16,100 nucleotides of DNA, taken from assembly GCA_964645935.1 (NCBI GenBank), contig CAZYAK010000029.1:1-16100 (forward strand), in the 5' to 3' direction. Positions within the stretch are counted from its first letter, which is position 1, and every line of letters begins with the position of its first letter. A program made the position numbers and the translations under genes. The notes beneath the pieces were generated by a model. That model worked only from the letters and a program-made list of their open reading frames with translations. It had not been told where the DNA came from and searched no databases. Origin of the DNA: CAZYAK01 sp964645935. GTDB taxonomy: Bacteria > Patescibacteriota > Gracilibacteria > Peribacterales > Peribacteraceae. Below, in pieces: positions 1-6,374 of this stretch.

Positions 1-123
1 CCTCGACCTGCCACGGTAGGTCAGCGGTTGCGGCCGTAGGTCCGGAAGAGCACTTTTTTTCAGGAATGGGCGTGGACCCTATCCGCTGGAGGCCGGCGGC
101 TTGGCAGGTCGGCGCGTTCTTTC
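1..123. other. Intergenic left edge with T-run, no gene recognised
   Basis: I see no convincing gene here. Bases 5-22 form a tight inverted repeat (GACCTGCC/GGTAGGTC with one G-T pair). A run of seven T at 54-60 could end a plus-strand transcript that begins left of the window, for example a structured RNA. No good stem lies directly in front of the T-run, so a terminator is not shown. The open frames across this stretch have no family signature. Confidence 0.3.
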
Positions 124-156
124 TCCCATTTCTTTGTCGCGTACAAAGAAATGGGA
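124..156. repeat. Perfect 14-bp inverted repeat (hairpin)
   Basis: Bases 124-137 (TCCCATTTCTTTGT) pair perfectly with 143-156 (ACAAAGAAATGGGA) around a 5-base loop, CGCGT. The arms are far richer in A+T than the surroundings. It lies about 80 bases before the RNase H promoter. It could be a bidirectional transcription terminator or a dispersed palindromic repeat; there is no long T-tract directly after the stem on either strand. Confidence 0.7.
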
Positions 157-235
157 AATCCTGGCGGGCGTGCGAACGCCGATCGTAGGTGCCGGGCTCG
201 CATACCAAACATGGATGACTTCATTCCCCCCGGTG

Positions 236-241
236 TACACT
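236..241 (+). promoter_or_regulatory. -10-like TACACT giving a leaderless RNase H transcript
   Basis: TACACT ends 7 bases before the ATG at 249, so transcription would begin at or beside the start codon. There is no Shine-Dalgarno sequence, and I see no good -35 box 16-18 bases upstream. The same element and spacing recur before several other genes in the window. Confidence 0.5.
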
Positions 242-248
242 TCCCGAA

Positions 249-860
249 ATGCTCCGCCTTCCCGCCTCCCTGGAACGCCGTCTCGTCGAGCTCTTCCCCG
301 ACGCGGAGGATCGCGAGCGGTTCGTACTGGACGCCCTGGAGGAAGCCATCGCCGCGATGGATCCGGAGGAAATGGCGGGCGAGGACGCGCCAGACATGGT
401 GGGTGGCACGCTGCACCTCTTCTCAGACGGCGGATCGCGCGGCAATCCCGGTGACGCGGCGACGGGCTTCGTGCTGGAGGACCCCGCGCGAGGCGTGACG
501 CTGGAAGCCAAGGGCGACCGCATCGGCATCGAGACCAACAATGTGGCGGAGTACCAGGCGCTCATCGCGGGCCTCAAGGCCGCGGAGAAGTACCAGCCCA
601 ACCGCCTCATCTGCCACCTGGATTCCGAGCTCATTGTGAAGCAGATGAATGGCGAGTACCGCGTGAAGATGCCCACCCTCCAACCCCTCCATGAGGAGGT
701 GAGTCGCTTGGCGCTGCGTTTCGCCGACGTCATCTTCAAGTACATCCCCCGCTCGGACAACCATCGAGCAGACGCGCTCGTAAACCTCGCCCTAGACACG
801 CAGCCCGACCCCGCGCCCCGGACGGTGCGCCCCCCGCACCGGCCAAGCTTCGGCTTTTGA
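249..860 (+). CDS. RNase HI-like ribonuclease
   Basis: Ribonuclease H family protein of 203 aa, expected to cut the RNA strand of RNA-DNA hybrids in the cytoplasm. The RNase H fold spans about residues 54-183. It opens with the typical SDGGSRGNPG (59-68), and all four metal-binding acidic residues of the family are in place: D60, E101 (in NNVAEYQAL), D125 (in HLDSELIVKQ) and D175 (in DNHRADALVN). The N-terminal ~50 residues are an acidic extension that I do not recognise. The C-terminal ~20 residues are proline- and arginine-rich and probably disordered. It resembles the standalone rnhA-like/YpeP-type proteins of bacteria and archaea more than E. coli RnhA. The start at 249 is supported by TACACT 7 bases upstream. 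The next gene has its own promoter. Confidence 0.92.
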   Translation: MLRLPASLERRLVELFPDAEDRERFVLDALEEAIAAMDPEEMAGEDAPDMVGGTLHLFSDGGSRGNPGDAATGFVLEDPARGVTLEAKGDRIGIETNNVAEYQALIAGLKAAEKYQPNRLICHLDSELIVKQMNGEYRVKMPTLQPLHEEVSRLALRFADVIFKYIPRSDNHRADALVNLALDTQPDPAPRTVRPPHRPSFGF

Positions 861-885
861 TTGTCTGACTGGCGCCGGCAATGTT

Positions 886-914
886 TTTACAAAAACATAA
901 ATATGTTGTATAAT
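886..914 (+). promoter_or_regulatory. Near-consensus sigma70-type promoter
   Basis: TTTACA (886-891) and a perfect TATAAT (909-914) are separated by exactly 17 bases, inside an AT-rich island in otherwise GC-rich DNA. The predicted start point, about 920-922, is at most 3-4 bases before the ATG at 924, so the mRNA would be essentially leaderless. It is the strongest promoter by eye in the window. Confidence 0.85.
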
Positions 915-923
915 ACAATTCAT

Positions 924-1463
924 ATGCCAGATCGCCAGGAGCAGTACATCGCGTTGCCCGACGGGAAGGTCGTAGATCCGAGCACGCGTCGGGACCCGAT
1001 GAGCGCTATTCCCGGGCAGCTGCGCCGCGATTTTCCGAAGGCCATCCCGGAAGGCGCCGTCTGGATGACGCGGGACGCGGACGGCGGATTTCAGTTCTAC
1101 GACGGAGAGCGCCGTCGACTACTGGATATCAATCACTCCCTGGTCCTCACCAGCTTGATCGCACAGCAGCACCGCAAGTACGACGACCTGCTCCGGTTCA
1201 TCGTGGAAACGACGGATCATAGGCGGAGGGCCGACCCCGAAGCGCCCTTGGAGCCTTCCAATCTCAGAATCGGTAGGACATACGGCATTCTCCGCGACAA
1301 CGCCATCGATCCGGGATGGACGTACCAGGGGCAAGAAGCGCACCCGGGCGGCCATGGTCCGGCGTACGCGTTTACCAAGCACGTGCAGGGCAAGGGTTTT
1401 GGCACGAAGCACCTCCTGCCAGAGCGCATCGCCGAGCTGGTGCGGCCCGATCCGAATGCCTGA
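924..1463 (+). CDS. Hypothetical protein, 179 aa
   Basis: I do not recognise this soluble protein. It has no signal peptide or membrane segment. The N-terminal half (residues 1-70) looks like a small beta-rich region (YIALPDGKVV, VWMTRDADGGFQFYDGERR). A helical stretch follows at 71-100 (LVLTSLIAQQHRKYDDLLRF), then a basic C-terminal part with Gly-rich turns (HPGGHGPAYAFTKHVQGKGF, 140-159). The frame is open from 861 with a TTG, but the promoter at 886-914 lies inside that extension, so the ATG at 924 is the start I choose. A strong dedicated promoter suggests high or independently controlled expression. It ends 61 bases before the chosen VanW start, or overlaps it by 8 bases if VanW begins at the ATG at 1456. 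Confidence 0.75.
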   Translation: MPDRQEQYIALPDGKVVDPSTRRDPMSAIPGQLRRDFPKAIPEGAVWMTRDADGGFQFYDGERRRLLDINHSLVLTSLIAQQHRKYDDLLRFIVETTDHRRRADPEAPLEPSNLRIGRTYGILRDNAIDPGWTYQGQEAHPGGHGPAYAFTKHVQGKGFGTKHLLPERIAELVRPDPNA

Positions 1464-1512
1464 GCACGGCCGGAATTCGCGCCTTTCTCCTGCGCATCGG
1501 CCGCCGCATCGG

Positions 1513-1518
1513 TACACT
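1513..1518 (+). promoter_or_regulatory. -10-like TACACT before the VanW gene
   Basis: TACACT ends 6 bases before a GTG at 1525 that sits directly in front of a signal peptide. This is the same hexamer and nearly the same spacing as before the RNase H gene. No clear -35 box is visible. Confidence 0.4.
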
Positions 1519-1524
1519 CCCGCC

Positions 1525-2521
1525 GTGCGCCCCGTCCCTCACCTCGGCCTACTCCCACTCCTCGGCCTCGCGGCCTTCGCCGTGGGCGTTTCGCGGGTCG
1601 AGGCCGCGGCGCCCATTACCTACCGCTACGAGCACCACCTCTTCACGGTGGATCCCGACTCCTACCCTCAGTGGCGCGGCGGCGGCGAGGCGTGGCTCTT
1701 CCAGGGCCAACCCATCCGCCCGCTCGCGGCTTGGCGCGTGGACGGGGATGAGGTGCAGCCACTCCCCGAGGGCGTGGAGCGCATGCAGATCGACGACTGG
1801 GACCGCGCTGCCATCCGCGCGACGCTGGAGCGGAAGGTCTCTGCCACCTTCAATCGTCCCGCCGGCCGCGTGACCATATCGCGCGATGCCTCCGGCAAAG
1901 TTACCTTCGAGGGCGTGGGTCTCACGGGACGCTCCGTGGACCTGGACGCCGTCGCGGACGCCACCATCGCAGCACTGGAGCAAGACATCCCGGACGTCAT
2001 CCTTCCCGTGCGCATCACCCAGCCCGAGATCACGGTGACAGACCCCGAGCTCAGCGCGATGGGCATCACGGAGGTGGTGACAGTGGGCGAATCCGTCTTT
2101 GCGGGGTCACCCGTCAACCGCCGACACAATATCTCGGTGGGCCTGAGCAAGTTCAACGGGCACCTCATCCCCCAGGGTTCCCTCTTCTCCTTCAATGAGC
2201 ACCTCGGCCCCGTGAACGGCGTCACGGGATACCGCAAGGAGCTCGTCATCAAGGGCGATCGCACGGAGCCGGACTACGGCGGCGGACTCTGCCAGGTGAG
2301 CTCCACGGCGTATCGCGGCGTGTGGGAGTACGGCTTTCCCATGGAGGAACGGCGCAACCACAGCTACTCGGTGAGCTACTACGGACCCGTCGGCACAGAC
2401 GCCACGGTGTACCCGCCACACCCCGACATGCGCTTCACCAACGACGGCCCTGGCGCCCTCCTCATCCAGACACACCAGGAGAACGACCACGCGTACTTCA
2501 TCTACTACGGCACCAAGGACG
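1525..2521 (+). CDS. VanW family secreted protein, 3' end lost in gap
   Basis: VanW-domain protein. The family is named after a gene of the vancomycin-resistance cluster, but its biochemical role is not established. A hydrophobic signal peptide covers about residues 5-27 (HLGLLPLLGLAAFAVGVSRV), so the protein is exported. Residues 28-185 form a region without a clear match; the VanW domain runs from about 187 to the break. It shows the family hallmarks FAGSPVNRRHNI, LIPQGSLFSFNEHLGPV, GGGLCQVSSTAYRGV (from 252) and RRNHSYSVSYYGPVGTDATV. GTG 1525 is preferred because of the upstream TACACT and the signal peptide; an in-frame ATG at 1456 would add 23 residues and overlap the previous gene. The coding sequence runs into the N block at 2522. 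The codons after the gap do not look like a continuation, so the true C-terminus is unknown. Confidence 0.88.
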
Positions 2522-2621
2522 NNNNNNNNNNNNNNNNNNNNNNNNNNNNNNNNNNNNNNNNNNNNNNNNNNNNNNNNNNNNNNNNNNNNNNNNNNNNNNN
2601 NNNNNNNNNNNNNNNNNNNNN
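2522..2621. other. Assembly gap of 100 N
   Basis: Exactly 100 undetermined bases, the usual placeholder for a scaffold gap of unknown size. It removes the end of the VanW gene, and any number of bases could be missing here. Confidence 0.99.
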
Positions 2622-2657
2622 ACAGCAAACGGCATTGAGACAGGAAGATCGACCGTG

Positions 2658-2690
2658 TGTGGAGTCTGGTGCTTGATGCTTGGAATTTGG
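2658..2690. repeat. Degenerate short repeat beside the gap
   Basis: The non-coding stretch after the gap contains overlapping copies of a G/T-rich unit (GGTGCTTGATGCTTGGAATT). On the minus strand it reads as CAAGCATCAAGCACCAGA. It has the look of low-complexity intergenic repeat arrays, which would explain why the assembly broke here. Only about three degenerate copies are visible. Confidence 0.35.
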
Positions 2691-2694
2691 CCCC

Positions 2695-3339
2695 TTAGAC
2701 CCCTCTCTGAATCGCCCCCGACACTCCGGGCGCCTTGAGCGGGCCCGAGAGTTGGTCACCCAGAAAGCGGTCGCGCAGCAATTCCACACGGGAGGCATCT
2801 TGGAGGGAGGGCAGCGCTTCCCAGCTCCCCTGTCGTGCGGCTTCAACGAAGACGCGCTCATCTTCCGAGAGCGCAAAGAAGGTCTCTGTCTCCTCATCCC
2901 CTGGAAGAAAACCCAAAAGGTGCAGGAGCTGCAGCGCAAAGGCCAGGGAGGCGCGCGGCCGTACCTCCTGGCTGACAGCGAGGAACGCGACAAACGCCGC
3001 ATAGACTTCCGGCAGCGGCTCGGCATCCTGCGTGAGCCGCAGGAGCAGCTCCACCCCCTCCGTCGCCACGGTGAATGCGCGGATGTCGCCAATACCCCCG
3101 TCCTCGGGAAACGCCTCCGCGCCCGTCACCATCCAGCCCGCGGACCCTTCGCGCAGCTCCGCCTTGATACGCCTCAGAGGCAAAAGCGATCCGCCCATGC
3201 GGCTCTTCGGCTTACGAACCCCCATGGCGCGCGCCGCCAAGCGGCCACGCTCCTTGGTGAAGAGGATGCAGTACCGGTCGGCCTCGCCCACGTCGTAGGT
3301 CTTGAGCACGAGGGCCTCGACGCTGTTGGAGTGCGGCAT
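2695..3339 (-). CDS. recO: DNA repair protein RecO
   Basis: RecO recombination mediator, 214 aa, which in the RecFOR pathway displaces SSB and loads RecA on gapped DNA. The N-terminal OB-fold is recognisable: EALVLKTYDVGEADRYCILF, followed by TKERGRLAARAMGVRKPKSR (about residues 8-47), which matches the family pattern of a start strand, an acidic D/E-D pair and a basic Gly-Val-x-x-x-x-S/R segment. The rest is helical, with a LALQLLHLLGFLPGDE-like segment typical of the RecO C-terminal domain. The zinc-binding cysteine cluster of some RecO proteins is absent, and the protein is slightly short (often 230-250 aa). ATG 3339 is chosen because TAGACT lies 7 bases upstream and the family N-terminus begins just after it. 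It follows the racemase by 10 bases and ends near the low-complexity repeat. Confidence 0.85.
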   Translation of the reverse strand: MPHSNSVEALVLKTYDVGEADRYCILFTKERGRLAARAMGVRKPKSRMGGSLLPLRRIKAELREGSAGWMVTGAEAFPEDGGIGDIRAFTVATEGVELLLRLTQDAEPLPEVYAAFVAFLAVSQEVRPRASLAFALQLLHLLGFLPGDEETETFFALSEDERVFVEAARQGSWEALPSLQDASRVELLRDRFLGDQLSGPLKAPGVSGAIQRGV

Positions 3340-3346
3340 GGACCGG

Positions 3347-3352
3347 AGTCTA
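3347..3352 (-). promoter_or_regulatory. -10-like TAGACT overlapping the racemase stop
   Basis: On the minus strand TAGACT ends 7 bases before the recO ATG and includes the TAG stop codon of the racemase gene. It would give a leaderless recO transcript in addition to read-through from the operon. No convincing -35 box is visible. Confidence 0.35.
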
Positions 3353-4078
3353 GCGCCGCCGGCCCCGCACCGCCCCCGAACCGGGGGACTTCGTGTAGAT
3401 GGCATCGCACGCGGCTTCCGCCAACACCCGGAGACTGTCGTAGATCGGCAGAGGCAAACGCATGGTCTCGGCCACCAGCGGCAGCTCCGTGCAGCCCAGA
3501 ATGACTGCTTCGGCCCCGCGGGATTTCAGCGCCAGCACCTGGCGCCGCAGGGCTTCCTGCTCCCGCTTACCGCATTCCCCCGCGATCACGCGGCGGATGA
3601 GGCGCTCCAGGCGCGGCACATCCCCGGTGGAAGGGACGAGGACAGCAAGGCCCTTCCGCTCCAGCGGGGCGCGGTACAGCGGCGAGCGGAGTGTAGTCGG
3701 CGAACCCAGTACCCCCACGGTTTTTCGTCCGTCGATGGCAACGCGCCGTACCACCAGGTCCACCATGGAGAGAAACTCCGCTCCACACCCCGCCGCGCAC
3801 GCGTCCGCGAAGAGGTGCATGGTGTTGCAGGCGAGCACGAGCGTCTGCGCCCCGGCATCGGCCAATCGCTGCATTTCGGTACGGAGCATGGAGACAGCGA
3901 TCTTCTCCCCCTCCAGCCCGCCGATGAGATCAGGAACGGGAAGGTTGCTCAGGAGCAGGTGCGGATAGTCGCCGTTGGCGCGCGCCCCGTGGCGGGAGCG
4001 ACTGAGCGCGATGACGTGCTCGTAAAAGCGGATGCTTGCCGAGGGCCCCATGCCGCCAAGGATGCCGAGCGTCTTCAT
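3350..4078 (-). CDS. Aspartate/glutamate racemase family protein
   Basis: Cofactor-independent Asp/Glu racemase of 242 aa. These enzymes invert L- to D-amino acids with two cysteines acting as general acid and base. The start MKTLGILGGMGP is the family's signature N-terminus. Both cysteine motifs are present: LACNTMH with C84 and ILGCTELPL with C196, together with GSPTT at 126-130. Aspartate racemase is the closest type by these motifs (MurI-type glutamate racemases normally begin differently), but the substrate cannot be fixed from sequence alone. If it makes D-Asp or D-Glu, it could supply peptidoglycan precursors for the PBP encoded further right. Its ATG overlaps the stop of the preceding gene by 4 bases (ATGA), which implies translational coupling and a shared operon. 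Confidence 0.9.
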   Translation of the reverse strand: MKTLGILGGMGPSASIRFYEHVIALSRSRHGARANGDYPHLLLSNLPVPDLIGGLEGEKIAVSMLRTEMQRLADAGAQTLVLACNTMHLFADACAAGCGAEFLSMVDLVVRRVAIDGRKTVGVLGSPTTLRSPLYRAPLERKGLAVLVPSTGDVPRLERLIRRVIAGECGKREQEALRRQVLALKSRGAEAVILGCTELPLVAETMRLPLPIYDSLRVLAEAACDAIYTKSPGSGAVRGRRR

Positions 4079-5109
4079 GGGTGGCGGGACAGGAGGAAGT
4101 CGACGAGCTCCGGCGTGAGGCCGTCGGCGCGCAACGCGTCGAGGTCCCCACGGATGGGACCGTCTTGGATTTTGGCGTCGCGGAACGACTCCGCCGTGAG
4201 CGGATCGCCCTGCTCGGGGCAGTGGAAGTACGTGGGCCGGAAGCCGAGCGGCGTCACAAGCGGCAACACGTCGCGGCCGCGGAGATCATCGGCGAATGTG
4301 GAAGTGAGGGCGAAGAACGGCTTCTCCGCTCGGCCGCCCACGGGCAGCACAACGGAGTGCTGCTGCGGGAGATCGAACGGGTACGCGCCGGGCGCAGCAC
4401 CGTTGAAGTACACATTGGCAGCGGCGTAGGTAAGCGCCTCGCCGCTCTTCAGAGACCGGCGGCGCTCGCTCTCTTCCAGCTCCGCGACGATCTGCCGGGT
4501 TGTCATGCACGTCATCGCGCGGGCGCGGATGTCCTCGCCGATACGCGCGATGCTCTCGAGGGCTTCGTCGGTCTCTTCCATCCCCACACACAGATCCACG
4601 GAGGACGCCACAGTGGAATGGAGCGCATCCACGTAGCCGCGCAGGTACTTCCGCATGCGCTCGGCAGTCTCGCGGGCGCAATCGTCGGGGATGCCGTTGG
4701 TGCGGGCAATAAAACGGTCCGCCTGGTACACGACGTAGCGCGGCGGCTCCAGACCGAGGGTTTTGACACGCTCCATGGCACGGAGCGCGGGCAACAACAA
4801 AGCGGGCAGGCGCACGGGGATGCGACCGCTGACGTCCATACCAAGACCTGTGGCATAGAGCACATGGCGGGTGCCGGCCGCTGTGGTTGCAAGGTTGCGG
4901 GCAACGCGCTCGATGGATACTGCGTCCGCGGAGCGGGCGGGCGAGAGAGGGCCGACGCGCGCGTCGTCGTCGCGGTTGCGCAGCGCTCGGTGCACGACGT
5001 TGGGCGACGCGGCGGCTGAGGGACGGAGGGGGAGCATGAGCAAGGTGGGAGGGGCGGATACCAAAGACGCCCCCATCTTCGGGAGCGAGGACCACCAGCA
5101 AGCGACCAC
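4075..5109 (-). CDS. Hypothetical protein, about 344 aa
   Basis: I do not recognise this protein. It is mostly soluble. A core from about residue 60 to the end contains RHVLYATGLGMDVSGR (about 81-96), PRYVVYQADRFIARTN, a helical region rich in Glu/Arg (ARAMTCMTTRQIVAELEESE), and a C-terminal part with LPQQHSVVLPVGG and PTYFHCPEQGDPL. The alternating strands and helices suggest a Rossmann-like alpha/beta enzyme, but that is a guess. The start is uncertain. GTG 5109 lies 2 bases after the stop of a short upstream ORF, which would allow re-initiation. Alternatives are GTG 5151 (adds a weak hydrophobic segment), ATG 5076 and ATG 5037. None has a Shine-Dalgarno sequence. The 4-base overlap with the racemase gene suggests that the two act together. 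Confidence 0.65.
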   Translation of the reverse strand: MVACWWSSLPKMGASLVSAPPTLLMLPLRPSAAASPNVVHRALRNRDDDARVGPLSPARSADAVSIERVARNLATTAAGTRHVLYATGLGMDVSGRIPVRLPALLLPALRAMERVKTLGLEPPRYVVYQADRFIARTNGIPDDCARETAERMRKYLRGYVDALHSTVASSVDLCVGMEETDEALESIARIGEDIRARAMTCMTTRQIVAELEESERRRSLKSGEALTYAAANVYFNGAAPGAYPFDLPQQHSVVLPVGGRAEKPFFALTSTFADDLRGRDVLPLVTPLGFRPTYFHCPEQGDPLTAESFRDAKIQDGPIRGDLDALRADGLTPELVDFLLSRHP

Positions 5110-5111
5110 TC

Positions 5112-5210
5112 CTAGAACGAAGACGGGAGATTCATCGACGCGCGCCACCACCGAAGCCGCAACGCACCGCGAACGGAGGATTGCCGGAAGAGGACGATGT
5201 CCTTATGCAC
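5112..5210 (-). CDS. Candidate leaderless upstream ORF, 32 codons
   Basis: A GTG at 5208-5210 lies exactly 7 bases after TACTGT of a good promoter (5218-5246), so a transcript would begin at this codon. It would encode a basic 32-aa peptide (starts MHKDIVLFRQSS, ends ASMNLPSSF) and stops with TAG at 5112-5114, 2 bases before an in-frame GTG of the next gene. It could be a coupling or leader peptide. A frameshift joining it to the downstream gene is an alternative, because the downstream frame stays open back to 5202 but has no start before 5151. Coding is not demonstrated. Confidence 0.35.
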   Translation of the reverse strand: MHKDIVLFRQSSVRGALRLRWWRASMNLPSSF

Positions 5211-5217
5211 TGGTACA

Positions 5218-5246
5218 ACAGTACATCCTCGCCGCAGCGAATGCAA
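5218..5246 (-). promoter_or_regulatory. Promoter downstream of ftsX for the distal operon genes
   Basis: On the minus strand, TTGCAT (5241-5246) and TACTGT (5218-5223) are separated by exactly 17 bases. The predicted start point falls at about 5210, on the GTG of the short ORF. It lies in the 54 bases directly after ftsX and would transcribe the unknown protein, racemase and RecO genes independently of ftsX. Confidence 0.6.
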
Positions 5247-5263
5247 GCTCGTTATTTTCCGGC

Positions 5264-6220
5264 TTACGAGAGCGCCAAGCGGCCACTCTTCATCTGCGGC
5301 CGGAGCGCCAGGAATGCACCTCCAAAGGCCAGCAGCGGCACGAGTACGAACTCCAGCAGCAGCACCCCTGGCATCGTCTCCCCAAGGAGCGCGAACGTCT
5401 CCGCGCGCACGGGCTCTAGCGTGCCGCCGGGTGCCAGCGCAGGCACGGCGATCGGGAGCAAGAGCAGCAAGAGGCCGAGTAGCACCGCACTGACGGCGAG
5501 CGCGACGAAGAGCAACACGGCGGCCTCGGTGGCAAAAGGAACAAGCACCGATGCTTCCTGTGCACCGAACAATCGCTCCACGAGGATTTCCTCGCGGCGC
5601 ATCATCGCACGGCGGCGGACCAGTTCGATGAGCACGAACAGCAGCACCGCGGTAATGAGCGCGAGGAACGCGCCCGCGAGCGCCTGGCCGGCGTCGGCAA
5701 GCCTCAGCATCTGGCGCACCTCCCGCTCTTGGCCCGTCGTCTGGGTGAGGAATGACGGATCCACCACCGTCTCCCACGCGGACTGGCGCACGAATGTCTC
5801 GAACGCGGGGAAGTCCGAGAGGGAGTTCAGGCTCACGGCGATGGTGTCAGGGAAGGGGTTGTGGATATCGAACTCTTCCAGGAATGTGGTGAGCTCGGGG
5901 TTTCGCGCCTTCTCGCGCTCGTAGGCCTGCTCGCGCGTGACGTACGAGACTTCCTTCACCATGGGCGCGTCGCGCAGTGCCACCAGCATCTCCTGCACCT
6001 TCTGGTCGGCCGCGTTTTCCGCGATCTGCAGCCGAAGATCCAGCTGCGACTCCAGCAGACGACTCACGCCGTGCACCCCCGCGCCGGACACCACGAGAAT
6101 CTGCGCCAGGAACGCCACGCCCGCGAGGACGCCAAGCGTCGTGGCATACTCGCGCTCTCGCACGAGGGTGATGAGCCCGCGACGGACGCCACGCTTCAGC
6201 AGCAGTACAGCTGAGTGCAT
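5264..6220 (-). CDS. ftsX: Cell division protein FtsX
   Basis: Permease-like FtsX, 318 aa, which with the ATPase FtsE forms an ABC-type complex that links division to activation of peptidoglycan hydrolases. The topology fits the family: a short cytoplasmic N-terminus, TM1 at about 28-48, a large extracytoplasmic loop at 50-177 (with VSYVTREQAYEREKARNPEL and the FDIHNPFPDTIAVSL segment typical of FtsX), then TM2 at 178-200, TM3 at 230-258 and TM4 at 285-306. RRRAMMRREEILVERLFGAQ after TM2 is the usual cytoplasmic coupling region. ATG 6220 is chosen because TACAAT lies 7 bases before it; upstream open frame lacks FtsX character. ftsE, normally adjacent, is not in the window: the gene upstream is a TPR protein. 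Confidence 0.9.
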   Translation of the reverse strand: MHSAVLLLKRGVRRGLITLVREREYATTLGVLAGVAFLAQILVVSGAGVHGVSRLLESQLDLRLQIAENAADQKVQEMLVALRDAPMVKEVSYVTREQAYEREKARNPELTTFLEEFDIHNPFPDTIAVSLNSLSDFPAFETFVRQSAWETVVDPSFLTQTTGQEREVRQMLRLADAGQALAGAFLALITAVLLFVLIELVRRRAMMRREEILVERLFGAQEASVLVPFATEAAVLLFVALAVSAVLLGLLLLLLPIAVPALAPGGTLEPVRAETFALLGETMPGVLLLEFVLVPLLAFGGAFLALRPQMKSGRLALS

Positions 6221-6227
6221 GGCGGTC

Positions 6228-6233
6228 ATTGTA
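6228..6233 (-). promoter_or_regulatory. -10-like TACAAT before ftsX
   Basis: On the minus strand TACAAT ends 7 bases before the ftsX ATG, predicting a leaderless mRNA. No matching -35 box is seen at 16-18 bases. It lies just outside one arm of the inverted repeat. Confidence 0.45.
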
Positions 6234-6242
6234 CCAGAGACG

Positions 6243-6364
6243 AGGCGCAGAGGGGACAAAGGGACAGATGGAGCAACAGGGACAAGGGAGCGCCTGCTTT
6301 GATGAAGAGCACAGCTGAGACAGCGATACTCGCTCTCTTTGCCCCCTTTGTCCCTTCTGCGCCT
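6243..6364. repeat. 21-bp inverted repeat with GGGACAAAGGG units
   Basis: Bases 6243-6263 (AGGCGCAGAGGGGACAAAGG plus G) are the reverse complement of 6344-6364 with one mismatch, separated by 80 bases. The left arm is followed by further GGGACA and GGGACAAGGGA units to about 6293. The element fills the ftsX-TPR intergenic space and could form a long hairpin in the minus-strand transcript, attenuating read-through, or be a small non-autonomous mobile repeat. Confidence 0.6.
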
Positions 6365-6374
6365 TTTCATACCG

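Noticed and set aside
40..54. AGGTCCGGAAGAGCA resembles the apical loop of bacterial SRP RNA
   Set aside because: The stem needed around the GGAA loop is not complete, and the T-run follows at once, leaving no room for the 3' half of an SRP RNA. A chance match is more likely.
861..923. Start of the 179-aa protein at TTG 861
   Set aside because: The near-consensus promoter at 886-914 falls inside the extension, so a transcript from it could not include that start.
4036..5019. Long plus-strand open frame of 327 codons
   Set aside because: It lies opposite the 344-aa minus-strand gene, has no family signature and no start signal. Long antisense frames are expected in GC-rich coding DNA.
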